Source: Apodospora peruviana (lineage: Eukaryota; Ascomycota; Sordariomycetes; Sordariales; Lasiosphaeriaceae). From it: a stretch of DNA of 64,000 nucleotides. Within the stretch, counting starts at the first letter, position 1, and every line of letters begins with the position of its first letter. The translations under genes were made by a program, and so were the position numbers. This document shows, one piece after another, positions 45,321 to 58,020 of the stretch. Under the pieces are notes generated by a model. It saw only the letters and a list, made by a program, of their open reading frames with translations, was not told the DNA's origin and ran no database searches. The stretch covers positions 2,108,001 through 2,172,000 of the forward strand of contig JAUEDM010000006.1 of NCBI GenBank assembly GCA_033439685.1, written 5' to 3'.

Positions 45321-48319
45321 TTAATTCCCTTCCACCTTTTGGCCCATCATGCCATTGATTCCGGCACTTGTGGGCGTGCCATTCTTCATCTCACTCGTCG
45401 CTGACCCGGGCCCCGAAGCAGGGCCGGACACTATACCGGCCTTCTTGTCTTCCTCGCCGCTGTCAACATCATACTCCTCATCAATGACCATTTCGCGGCG
45501 AGCTCGCTCGGGCTCATCCATGACGGGAGGATGCGGAGCCGGAGGATGATCCATGCGTCTCTCCTCTTGTTGAGGTGGGTAGTCCTTTGGGACAGGACCC
45601 GGCTGCGGTCCAGGGCCATCGTGGATGAGGTTCTGCATTGGAGACGGTCCCTGCTGCATCGGTGGCAAGTGGGCAGGAACATTGTGAGACTGGGGGTGAT
45701 GGGCCGCCTCCGAGGGATGGTATGACTCGTTTGCGTGGCGCTGTTGCTCTTCAGCCCGGCGCATTTCCTCTGCTCGGCGCTGCTCATCCATCCTGCGAGG
45801 GTCCTCTAGGCGGCGATCATCAAAACGGCGAGCCTCCGAGGAATTGCGGCGGTAAGGCTCATGACGTGGCGGCGTTGACGGACGACGGTGGCGCATGTCC
45901 TCCATGCGGGCACGGCTCTCGTCCGTTGACTGCTTTTTCACGTCACGGTCGTCCTCCCATTCACGCATTCTTTTGGGGCCGACCGATGGTGGTCGCGGGT
46001 CGTGGTCCCTGTGAAGGGCAGGATCGGAAGACATGCCTTGCTGGGAAGGATGCGGCTCCGGCCCGCTCGGGCCAGCCTGCTCAGGATGCGGTGGGTATGG
46101 CGGCTGATGCTGCGGATAGGCCGACTTGGGGGACGGCATCCGGTTGTCGTGCATAAGTGGCGGTCTACCGTCATTCCTAGGGCTGTTGGTGCGGTAAGGC
46201 ATGAGCGGATTCGGGGGAGGCGGACCGCTTGGGCCGGGACCAGAGCTGGGTTGAAGCACCGCAGCGGGAGTGGGTCCGCCGTAGTTCGGGTTGACCTTCC
46301 GCCGTGGCCCCTGGGAGCCTGGAGGCGGCTGCTGCGACTGGTGAGGTGCCTGGGGCGGTGGTGGAGCCGCATAGTGCGACGGAGGGGGAGGTGAAGGTCC
46401 CCGTCTGAGCGGCTCCGGTGCCCTGTTGGCATCTTGGTAGGGTCTCATCTGTTGCTCCTGGCGGGGGCTGGGCTGCCGTGCAAGCGGCGGAGCGGGGCCG
46501 CCACGAAAGGGCTCTCGGTCAGATGCGTAAGGGTTTGGCGGCTGAGGAGGGGGGTTGATATCAGAGATCCTAGGACCCCATGGGTTGGGACCGGTACCGC
46601 CTGAGGGAGTACCACCATTGAGCATGGGCTGCGGAGGCTGCGCTGCTCCAGAACCTGCCCATTGAGGACCTGGCGGACCAACAGCGCCGGAAGCCTGGTA
46701 GGCTTGAGGATGGACATCGGTCGGCACCGGTGCTTGGCCTGGTGGCGCACCGTTTTGAGGTCCATTACGAAGTAACTGTAATCTCGCCTTAATGTGAGGG
46801 TTGCTGGGATCCAATTCGGCAGCCCTCTGGTAGGCGTCGAGGGCGTCGCTGATCTGGTTATTGCAGCTTTCATACTGTGGACTGATTAGCCGATGCCTTC
46901 CAACAAGAAATCTGCAGCGGAAATCTGACTTACCAAAGTACCCAGATCATACCAAACCTCGGAGATGAACGGATTCAGGCGGATGGCCCGAGAATACGCA
47001 TCCAGAGCATCTCTATACTGATTGATTTGATAATACAATACACCAATCGAGCACCAGAATGTCGGATTACGGCCGTCACGGTACACAGCTTGCTGATAGG
47101 CCTCGTATGCCTTGGGGAACTTCTGCTGGGCCATGTAACATCGCCCAAGAAGATACCAGCTCTGAGCATCGGTATTATCTGGCAGGTATTAGTGTTTTGA
47201 TCGTCACTGATACGATGTTGGAACTTACCAGCTGACACAGACTGCTCCAAGTAGTCAATGGCTCTTTCCTGGCTCTGGAAACTGGTGCTCTGGTTATGAT
47301 GGAGCCAACCAAGCTGTTGAAGGACCTTGGCGTGAGCCGGATCGCGGTCCAGAACACGAAGGTACGCGGCTTTGGCGCTGTCATACTGCGCGACTGTCAG
47401 TATCATGCCGGCGCAACGGACGGTCACACACGTACGTCTTTTTGTTGTTCATGGACGTGGCCAATCTGGAACCAAATATCTTCCTCGGTCAACGGGGTTG
47501 GGGGCGAATTAACGATGTATTTGAAGCACTTGAGATAAAGTCAGACATGCTTGCTTCCAGCGAGATTTGAATAGACATACCTCGAGCGATTGGCCGTATT
47601 TCTGCTGCTGTTTGTATATGATACCGAGGCGGAAGTAAATTTCGTGGGCCTTGTCGAAATCAGGCTGCATTTGCATGACTTGCGAGAACGCCTCCTCTGC
47701 ATGGTCGAGGGACCCATAGCGGTCATACAAGATTCCAATTCCGTACCAAAGCCTCGGTTCCTTTGGATTGCGAAGGTTAATCAGGGCAGATTGATAGGCA
47801 GCATACGCCTGTTGTAGGTCGTCCATCATGAGGTAGCAATGCCCTAGAAAACGAAAGTAAGCAAACGCGCGACAGCCCTCGCACAGCTGGAAACCTACCG
47901 AGACTCCCCCAAGCTTCGCCATTGTTGGGCTCAATTTTAAGTATGGCCTGTAGGTAATCCGCGGCCTTTGCGAACTCTTCGCGCGTCCTGAGAACGAGAC
48001 TAATCGCATTCATGGCCTGGATAGATGTCGGGTTCAACGAGAGCGCGCGCTCGTATGCAGCCATGGCATCGTCAAGGTTACCCACGAGCTCCGCGAAAGA
48101 TCCTGTAAGTCAGAATGTTAGCAAACTTGAATAGTAGGGGGTGCTTCTGAGATTGTAGTCACGGCGCATACCAATCTGGATCCACACCAATTCGGTCATT
48201 TGCATCAGATTCTGGCGCGTCTGGGTGAACGAGCTCGCCGGCGCAGGAGGGCCAGGCGGCCCTGGAGGCCCATGATGCATTTGCATCTGCATAGGCGGAG
48301 ATGGATGATGGTTTGCCAT
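45321..48319 (-). CDS. ssn6: Ssn6/Cyc8-type TPR co-repressor
   Basis: Subunit of the Tup1-Cyc8 general co-repressor: DNA-binding repressors recruit it through its TPRs, and Tup1 (RcoA) then represses. Seven exons close in frame to 887 residues: 48172-48319, 47899-48102, 47581-47843, 47436-47528, 47229-47385, 46934-47178 and 45321-46874. A His/Met/Pro-rich head (about residues 1-35) precedes about ten TPRs (about residues 36-395), including DAMAAYERALSLNPTS, AADYLQAILKIEPNNGEAW, AEEAFSQVMQMQPDFDKAH, AYEAYQQAVYRDGRNPTFW and ALDAYQRAAELDPSNPH. The remaining about 490 residues are Pro/Gln/His/Arg-rich and disordered, with an Arg-rich charged stretch (RRMDEQRRAEEMRRAEEQ), and end in an acidic EEYDVDSGEEDKK patch. 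The long upstream space suggests a large, complex promoter. Assignment is strong from repeat number and layout. Confidence 0.95.
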
Positions 48320-51300
48320 GATGCCGAGCCACCGATTCTCACCGCCTTATAGTTACAGAGGCTAAGTGCGCAAGATATTTGGTGTCTTGCGATGGTCAAT
48401 GCGATTTTTTTCCAGAATAAAAGCAGTACACGCGACACGGCGAATCCTGCGAAAAAGAGTTTGGAAAAGCGTAGTCCGGAATGCGAGCGTTGTTGAACGA
48501 GGTGGCTGGCAATCGGTAACCGGGCCGTAAGCTCATCCAAGCTTGTGTGCGGAGATAAACAGTAGTAATAAGGGGGACTGAAACTGACAAAAGGCGTGGG
48601 ATTGACTAGTCGAGTGAACCAAGCTTTAGTCTCGTCAAGTTCTGTTTGAAGACCCTGATGATGGGATCACAGAGAAGCCGTAGGCCCAGCTTCTGGCGTC
48701 GACGATGAGGCCAGAAAGACAACACGGGACGAGTTTAGACAGGAGGGAAAAACAGCGAAGGATCGGAGTGCTGAAGGGAAAAGAGCACTGTTACTCCCCT
48801 TACCCAGCAACTCCACTTATACGCCGACCCCACTCCTCCACAATTTAGGTACCCAGTGGTTAAGAGCGTGCTACAGATGTAGGTCCCAAGTAGCGGGACT
48901 TTTGGGTGCCCCACACGCTGACCTGCAGCTTGAAAATTGAAATGCGGGTTGCGTGAGCTTGGCCTTATCAGGTCTAGGGGCGGATCAATTTACCTGCCTT
49001 ACTTGGCTGACTTGGCACCGACGTTGAGCTACAGATTAGATCGAGAGGCTAGCAAAAAGGACCGACGCCAGTCAGAAGATGTGTGGTCTGGTGTCCTCTG
49101 TGGGATGAAAACGCTTCGACCGCCTCAACGTGCCCCCGATGAGTCGTGAAGTCAGATCAAACTCGCTGCTGACTCCAGTCAAAGTCGAGAATACGAGGGC
49201 TGTTCGTTTCATCCCATGATTTTGTGAATCTTTCTTTTAATACTTTCGCCAGGTGGGGTGTGCCTGGGTTCGTCCAGGGTCAGCTTGTACCAGCTACGTG
49301 GAAGTACATGAGCGGCAGCCGCCTTCTTCCTTTTGACGGGGATGTGGGTGGAAAGGGTTCCACTTTGTGGCGACCAGTTCCGCCGTCCGCCGACAAGGGT
49401 CATGATTATGTACATTGTCACTCGAACCCATTTTGCTCAGACTCCGTAGAACATGGATGCTGCCAGACCCAGGCGTGGCAGACGGCCAGGCCCCGTCACC
49501 AACAAAACGACCCTATCGCCGCAAATGAGCGCGGGCCCGTAATTGGGGGCTTGCGGTGTGCGCCGTGACCGGAAAATAATCTGCTGCGATGCACACGACT
49601 GGAAGCGAACGGCCAGGCAAGCCAGCGAAATGCAGAGCCGGGCAGGATGAAAAATGACGCCCGCAACTCACACCTCACACGCCCCTCCCCCTACCTTGGC
49701 GCTCTTGGATCAGCGAGGAGCCGGCACAGTTCTGCGTGCGTGATTCATCTCCATGCCTGCACGCTGCACACTACACAAATCACCACAAGCCCAAGCCGCG
49801 ATATGTGTGTTGTGCTGTTGAGTCGTTGATATATTAATGCATCCCATCCTCCCTATGTGTTTCGTTGTTTCCATCCCAACCAGCCTTCGCACCACCTGCG
49901 CGCCTCGGTCATCCGAATGAGGCTGTCCTATAATCTTATAAGGACGTCGATATGATCGGGATATCAAGGCTGCCCATTTCCCCATCGCCAAGTCTGCGTT
50001 CAACTCCCATCGTCACGGGCGGGAACTTGGAAGCGGATGGAAGTGGGCGAGAAGAATCAGAAGATGGCGAGTGGTCGGCAAATGTTCGCCAGTTGGGCTG
50101 TGCAGCGCGCCGCCGCATCAAGCACGAGCATGAGCACCAGCCTCTTGCATTGCGTCCGTCATTCGCTGACCCGGACACTGTCCCTTTTTCTCCATAAAGC
50201 ACCTCATGTCGAGGCTAGCAGCTGGTGGTGCGGTTTACGGAATAAGTGCTAGTGACAGGACGACAGCTGGAGACGCTCTATAACGCTGAAAGTGAAGGGG
50301 GGAAGGGTGAGAGGCGCCAAGCCTCGCTCCCTTGGTCCAACCAGTTGTGGGAATCCATCCTACACAACGGATACATGATACACGTACGGAAGACAGGCAC
50401 ATCTGATCGGAGGGGACTGGACGCCAGGATTGGGGGGAACAAGACACTTGCGTATCCACGAGGCAATCTTATCTCGCTCGAGCTTCCAGAAAAGCAATGG
50501 CCAAACACGCTACCTAATAATAAGAAAGGGGGCCATGTCTTGTCAGAGACACGGTCGGCCCACAAAACACCAGTCGCACCGATTCACGGGTGTCGTGACA
50601 GTGCATTTCAGCGCCTATATAAAGCGCCCCTCTGTCTTGTTCTTTCAACACATGAGATATCCAAGCTCATACATCTTTTAATTCTTATACTGGTTCATTT
50701 GGAGGATTTCTATTCCCTCCTTCTTGACTTTCCGTTTGAACTGCCAATCCCGCATCATATATCCCACTTTTACGGAGTACGGAGTACGAGTCGACTTGCG
50801 GGATTCTGGCACACTCAGGGGCAGGCACGCCCAAGAGCTGGAGGCGGGGGAAACCTTGTTGAAAAGAGCACACGAACCGTGGGCATCATACCGGCGGGAA
50901 CCGCTCGGAAAGCCGACGGGAGTTATATTTGGATGTCCATCTGCCATGACAGAAGGTTTCGCTTAACAAGTGTCGTGTCGAGAAGGTTTTGAAAGCCCGG
51001 GCATGGGCTGGAAGTTTAATCTTCAGGCCAACAGCGGCTGAAAGGGAAGGTTCCAGGCCGGGGCAGCGAAAAGCCCACTACGGCACCTATAAAACCGCCA
51101 AAGTCGCCTGTCGCGCCATGGGCCGCCGCCTCCACAGATCCCAATCCCGCAAACCCCCAACCTGCACGTGGCTGTCGTCTAATTTAGGAGAGGCCCCGAG
51201 CTGCCGACCGTCTCGTAGCGCCTCCGATCGCGCGTCATTGCGGGAAAGAGAGATAACAACCACGCCGAAAGCTGAACAAAGAAATAACGGATTGAAATCT

Positions 51301-52228
51301 ATACAAACCATAGCTGCTTTCCGCATTCGTATCAAAAGGTGAATAATCAATCTCTCGCTTGAGGGGAGACGGATAATCCCGAATGCGTACTTACCTAATT
51401 ACATCAAAGCCTTCATCGTCTTGACAAGCCTCCGAGGTCAACGAGAATGGGGACCATTATATCCGAGGTAGATATTATGTTTCAACGTTCTAAAAGACAC
51501 TCTGCTTGCCATGCATACGAACGACTTCCACCAGCGTGGTCCAGGATCCAACGAATCTTATCTCATGAACGTTATCACAGTTCGTCGAGATTCGGACGAG
51601 ATTCAATCCTTCAACATGAGGGTTCGGCCCGGGGTCAGTCCCGTCAACATCCTCATCTCATCTCGCCTTTATGTCTTTGATCAATTTTCAAGGTTTACAT
51701 CACATCCCTGTTTGGATGCTCGATCAGAGACAAAGAAACAGGAACGATGACGCTTTCTCGGCCCGGGTGAAGTGGGAATCCGGTCCATCATCAGCGGCGG
51801 GAACGGCGCGCGGGTCTCGGATATATATGTACATGACAATGATTACCTAGATCTGCTGCAGCAGAAGTTATCAGATACCGAATCGCGATATAGGCCCGCT
51901 TCTAGGTTAGCCAAGCGCATCCAAGTCGCACTTCGCGGGTCGGTCACGACGGATGGGATGTGATCTCCCGAATATTCCATTTTCCCCTTTCCTAGCAAAA
52001 AGAAGGTCAGGGATGGAAAGACCCCATAATATACATACCCTTACCTACCAAGGGGTTGTTGCCGTTTCGATTATCCACATCATTCCTTGTCGTTCCCCCT
52101 TCGGTATGACAACCGGGAACCCCTAACAACGACACATCGTACCACCCGCACCGTCCGTCTCAATCTCAAATACCCGCATATTGCCATCCCTCCCTCTTCC
52201 CCCCCCCCTATATGGAATGAGGGCCCAT

Positions 52229-52258
52229 GTATATATATATATATATGTGTGTGTGTGT
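52229..52258. repeat. Compound TA/TG microsatellite
   Basis: About 8 TA units running directly into about 6 TG units, inside the gene-free region. Preceded by a C run at about 52200-52208. Confidence 0.85.
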
Positions 52259-53557
52259 TTTATGTGTATATGAGGAAGAGAATGACTAGGTAGGTAAGAT
52301 AGGCAGTAGGAACCGAAGTAAATGGTACGGGTAGTAATATCACCTACCCATCAACCACCCTAGCTCGGTTGCGACTCGGCGACATATTGTTGTATGTTGT
52401 CCTTGGCGTTGGACAATCTGGAAGACCGAGATACACGCACATATGTATAGTATTTTCCGCTTTGCACTGGCCGCGCCACATCTCACATTGCAAGCATACC
52501 TAAGTACCTTGGGTATGGTTTGGCATCCGGAAGCACTGTCCAGCAAAAAACATACCTATGTCTGACAGCCGCCACCTGTCATGAAAAGTGACGTTGCTTG
52601 CTTGACTGCCTGACTGCCACAAGGCACGGATCTAGATCTCTACACTGCGTAAAGATTGGCCTTGGGTACACCGCCGGCCGGCCTCTGACCGGCGGCGGGG
52701 TATGTACCATTCCGGGTTCTGCCCGTCTATCAATCCGGTCCGGTCCAAGTACATATATAGTCAGGTATACACATCCGGTTCAACCAAGTCATCCCCGTGT
52801 TTGGATGAGGTCGACAGGTAAATAAGTATGTCGGTGTAAGCAGCTGCGGAGACGGAGGACATGAATGAGGGGTGCGGTGCGGTGGTAGGCAGGCAGGCAG
52901 ATGGCGTGGGGACATGTGGACAGCGGGATACGTCAGATCAGATAGGCGGAAAGAAGAAAAAGAAGAATATCACAGGTGAGGCTATGTATGCACGCGATAT
53001 GTACGGTGGGGTGTGCCCGGGGTCTGGGCTCTGGGACACACAGAGACACGCACAACAGACGAGACAGACATGATGGGACAGAGAAGCGAGACATACCTAT
53101 CTATGTAGGCGGGAGGGGTTCCGCGGGTTATCGTGACTGGAGGACGGTGTGGGGAGGTGGGCTTCCCGGTGAATATATGAGATCAAAAAAGATCATTGGG
53201 TGGAAATAGGAGGATTTTATCTCATTCTCATTGGCGTCGAAAAAGGGGGGGAGGTGGCAAAAGGTTGCATGTGATGGCTAAGAAAACAGAGAGGAGAGGG
53301 AGGAAGGTAAGTACGTGGATAATAGGATGTCTCAAGGCGGCGATTATGGGCCATCATCTGTGATCCGGGATGCGTGTATGTGTGCAGCACATACACGCAT
53401 CACCCCTTTTGTCTCTCACGCATCCGACCATGCATATGCAGGCCGTTGGGTGGTAACTGACTGGCCGCCGGCTAGCAAAGAACGTACCCCACCTACCTAA
53501 CCCGTCTTATTGCGCGGGACGGGATATGTGAGTGCGTGAGGTGTAATAAGTGTAATG

Positions 53558-53561
<4 letters not shown>

Positions 53562-53618
<57 letters not shown>
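53562..53618. repeat. Long GT dinucleotide microsatellite
   Basis: About 57 bp of uninterrupted GT (roughly 28 units), the longest simple repeat in the window. Such tracts can adopt Z-DNA and are highly variable between strains. Confidence 0.95.
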
Positions 53619-53620
<2 letters not shown>

Positions 53621-56600
53621 TGGTCATCCACACCCACGATGAAGCCAAAGAGGCACTGGCTCTTTATATTCGCCAAGAAGAAACAACCTAGCGGATTGAA
53701 ACTCTGTGTCGGGAGAAATATCAGGCTATGGACAACCACCGTGTCGGCATGTCTGGTTGTCTCCTTTTTCGAACTGTATAAGGTACTTATCATATGCATA
53801 TTATTCCGTACCTAGACAGATATCTCCACATAAGGTATAGCGTTGGCCTTTTGCTCAGCGCGGGTGTGTGATGGTGCTTCATGTGTACCCGCAACCGCCT
53901 GTCGTAACGCGGCCTTGCAGGCATGATGCAGCTCGCTAGCTGCGGTCTCCCAAAAGACGATGCGGGCCCGAGAACGCCACACTTCTTTTTGCTACCCAGA
54001 CCCCAAGCCGAAGCACAAACCGTGGTGTGGTGGTTGGTGTTCTGCACGCTAGCATCCTCCCGCTGGAGTGAGAAGCTTGCAAGTTGCCTGTTTGGTGCTT
54101 GACGATGGCAAAAGCGGGTAGCAGCGCACCATCGTGTCAGATGTGAGTGACTGTGAGGTGCCAGTCAGTCCCCGTGGGTCGTTCCTCTCCGCGATTCAGC
54201 ACATGGTAGCAGCATCGCCATCAGCACGAGCACTTTGCAGGCCCGTTGCTCGAGACTAGTGTAGCTCCGCTTCCTCGGCTCTACTCGTCGAGGATATCGC
54301 GGTCCTTGGTCCTCTCAGATTTCGGGGGCCGCTGTTCAAAATCCGGCTAGGGCGGCACTTGAACAACACATGCCAAGCCCAAGAAGACGGGTCCGTTCCC
54401 CAGAGATACGATCTACAGCACCTCGGGCTGACTACGGTCGGTTCGACGGTGTTGAGCTTTTGACAGCAGCAGCGAGAGCCGCTTGCCTGTTCGCTTGCAG
54501 TGCATATTACCAGCAGCACGTGAGCTACGGCATAGCAACGACCCCCATCCAAATGTCCGCTAGGCTGTCAGCCAACCCAACCCGGGCCGGGGGAGGGCTG
54601 CGCACTGATTCACGACAACCCCTATCCGTAGTCCATGGAAGAAAAAGGCTTGTTCTCAGCGCACCCGGAACAGCATCCACAATCTTTGGAGAGAAAGGCA
54701 AGACGCTGGTCCGCGCCGAGGCGTGGGTGACGCATGGACGAAACGTCGAGTCTGCAAGGAGGCAGATCTTATTCGTAGGATATTTATAATAAGAATGGCT
54801 GGAAGGACCATCAAACATTGTCCCAGGATCCCACGGGCGTCAGTGCTTTCCGTGGCCGGGCGGCCCGGGTCTCTCCCACGACACTCGCCGCCGCTCAACA
54901 AGAGACACACTCTGGCCCTCACGCTACCTATCCGTGGTAGTAGCAACAGCTGTTCGTGGGGGATGGTGTGCGATTTGTACGTATTGCGACCGACCACTGG
55001 AGCGGCCTGCAAAGATTTGCAGAGATCGAATCGCCGGGCGCAAACGCGACCGTCCCAAACCCAGGCGGCCTTGCGGCCCAGGCCAGGCCATGCCAGGCCC
55101 TCCTTCCCAGCGGCATGGGATGCCACTGTATGGTTGGCGCAAACGGGGGGCGATATTCATGCTTATTACTACCATCTTGGTTGCCCTTCATATTTCCCAA
55201 CCGTTGCTCCCGTCAAGTCATTCGGTTGTGCGGTGTTGTTGTGCTTCGTTTCGTTTGTTCTCGGTTCTTGTGCTAGTAATACATGCATCGGCGCTCGGAT
55301 CCCTGTGCAAGGACAGCCGACCTTGGATGATTGAACAAGAATGACCCGAAAAGTCCAGCAGCTGGTGGTTTGACATGATCTGGGCTACAGCACAGTAACC
55401 CGGGCAGGTTACCCAGCAGGAGGTGCATTGTGTTACCTTGCAGGACAAATCTTTTTGGCTTGAGCTTCCTTTCCCCGTTCTCCCTTTCTTCCACTGCTTT
55501 GCTGCTGTGCTAGGTCGCGCGACAGTAGGATATGTTTTAAATATTGGACACTTGCGTGATGGTTGCAAGCCGCATCGCTCCAAGGGATCGCTCAGTGGAC
55601 CTGGTGGGAGTTAGTCCCTGCGCACGGACTTGTTTGGTGTCTGTCTGTTCTGTTCGTTCGGGGCGGGACGAAGGAAGCCACACCCACCTCACTCCCCACC
55701 GCCCGTACCACACACACAGGGGTATTCGCAACGTCACACCAACAAGCCAAGCAAATCGACACCACACCGTTCCAGGTTGAAATTGAGGCTGGGGACTCTT
55801 TCCTTCCTTCCCTTTTCCATCGCCCCGAAGAACCAAACCAGATGGTTCAAGTTTCAAGGAAGCCGTTGTACGTCAGTCACCCCTGCCCTGCTGCAAAGAT
55901 TGGCAAATCCACGCTTTTGATATTATGAAATTTAAGCCAATTGCCAGCCAGTGGCGATTGAAACAATGGTTGTGAATGAATGACGATGATCTTCGAAAAA
56001 GGGGGGCCAGAAAGCGTCCCGCCTGTCAGCAAGTGCTCGGTCTATCGGTTAAATATCAGACACAGACCGCACACATGGCAGTCCTATCCGCTCTCCGCGC
56101 CTGCGGCGAGGCTGACCGGCATGGTAGCACAGACGATGGAAACAAGACAACCCTTTTTTGTCTGTTGCACTACGGAGTAGAATATTCCGTAAACCTAGCC
56201 CGGTTCCGTGGTGGCCGAGCCTCGGTCTCGCTGTTGGGAAGTCATTGACTGGCTGATTCACCGTGCTTCTGGTCGAATTCGTCTTCTGGTTCAACATGTC
56301 ATATTTGCCTATTATAGTTTCGGGATGACCTGTCTCAAGCCACACCGGCCGAACCCGACCCGACACCAGTACAGATGGTCGATGAATGATTCCGTGCCGA
56401 GAATAAAATGTGGCTGACGCAATTTTTAATATCTCCGGCCGGTTGTGATGGTTGATGGCTTAAAAATCTCCGAGAGCAAAAGCTTGGTTGATAATCAATA
56501 AACCAACAGCATACCGTTGTGATCTGGTCATCGACGTAAGCTTAGGTATTATTTGTATGCAAAGTGACACCGGCAATCATTAAATATCAAAAGCAGCATT

Positions 56601-57397
56601 TGGTACCGCTTCGATACATGCCTATAAATTGGATTGTCTCTCCCTACTTCTCGGGATACTCGGCGTGTGAGTATACAGACTTGAGTCGACAACTTTAACC
56701 GATCGAGATATTACTTGATGGCAGTTGCTCTCGATTATTTGGAGATGGAAAGATATTCCTTCCGTCATGTCGTAGCCCTGGGAGTAAGTTGGAAGTTTAC
56801 TGATATACATGTAGCTCACACCCCTTCGGCAACTTTTGATAATGCTGTCACTCAAAGGCCTATATATTCTATTATATTGTACGTAGTCCATCGTCTAAAA
56901 TAGGTATGCATCTCTTGTGTTTCAAACGGCCCGCACGCTTGGCAAGTATAAAATGATACCCATTTTCTGGCTTGCCCATGGCCGGGAGCCGATCAGAATA
57001 ACGACGCAGGTAGTAATAAGAGAAGAGCTTATAACTCGGTTTAGCAGGGCTACGTGGCCCAAAGACAGAGCGCCAAGTTTGATAACAGAGCCCCTCTACC
57101 TCGGCTAAACTTACATAGTGTTTATCATTTGAGTACCGTATTCCCCAAGAGAGATTTAAATCGACCTCGCTCCATCAAGTTGGGGACCCCGAAGGAGTAA
57201 GAAAGAAAACAGACAAACAGCAGGCAGTGAGCAGTAACTCTTTCCCATGATACTTAGATTCATATCCAGCTGCTTCCACCGGAACACGCAAACCACTACG
57301 ACCCCGAAGCCGGAAATCACGAGGCAGCACACTAGTAAACAATCCAGTCCTCCGTGAAGTAGTGGCTTTTGAGATGCAGTATCCCCCCCCCAACAAA

Positions 57398-57421
57398 CAC
57401 ACACACACACACACACACACA
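57398..57421. repeat. CA dinucleotide microsatellite beside a poly-C run
   Basis: About 12 CA units preceded by a run of nine C (57383-57391). Confidence 0.9.
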
Positions 57422-58020
57422 AGGAGATGCATCGTGGACACAGACCAAACCAATACAACTAACATTACAAAAAGCGCTGTTTATCTTTCTCCTCGCCCTA
57501 GCAGAAAATATCAAGATGCTAACTGTACAAAAAAAGGCTGACCCTCGCTCGCCCAGAATCCCAAGTAGAGGCAGACTCCCACCTGCAAGCCGCAGAAACA
57601 CCCAAAATGATAATACATAGATAAATAGGTAGGTATATGGACAGATGAGCGCGAGCGTGTAGTTCATTCCATCCCTTCCGGGTATGCCAGACCGACCGTA
57701 CCGACCGACTTGCTGTCTCCTTCCCCAAAAAGAAAACCATAACTGAGCCCTCAACAGGGGTTGCTCCTGAAGCGCCTGAGATGAATCCCAAAGGGTGCCC
57801 AGTGATCTACTGGAGAGGTGTCTGTCACGCTGACAACCTCCAATAGCACGCAGTAAAGGCATTACTGACTGGTACCATAGGTAGCGTAGGCCTATGCGTG
57901 CCAATCTCTTGCCAGATATCACATCACCAGCTCTTACTCTCAGGAAAAAGCCGGACGAGCCCAAGGCCGAATAAAAGTCTATAATATAAAGAAAAAGTAT
58001 CCTTGCATCTTACGACGATA

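Larger units (their letters stand above)
48320..58020. other. 9.7-kb region without supported genes
   Basis: The widest gap in the window. The left end must hold the ssn6 promoter and leader; the right end is the 3' flank of the TMEM115-type gene. Between them are simple repeats (52229-52258, 53562-53618, 57398-57421), many ACCTACCTA and TACGGAGTA-type words, and a few open frames of 150-250 codons that mostly begin without ATG, overlap antisense frames and show no domain. I searched by eye for tRNA B-boxes and 5S/U6-like sequences and saw none. A long regulatory region, long non-coding transcripts or a decayed insertion are all possible. Confidence 0.5.

Noticed and set aside
45638..46432. 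Long frames antisense or out of frame to ssn6 exon 7
   Set aside because: Shadows of the Pro/Gln/Arg-rich coding sequence; ssn6 in the correct frame is continuous.
54723..55334. 203-codon + strand ORF and several overlapping antisense frames
   Set aside because: Five or more frames are open here at once, which reflects base composition rather than coding; no recognisable domain.
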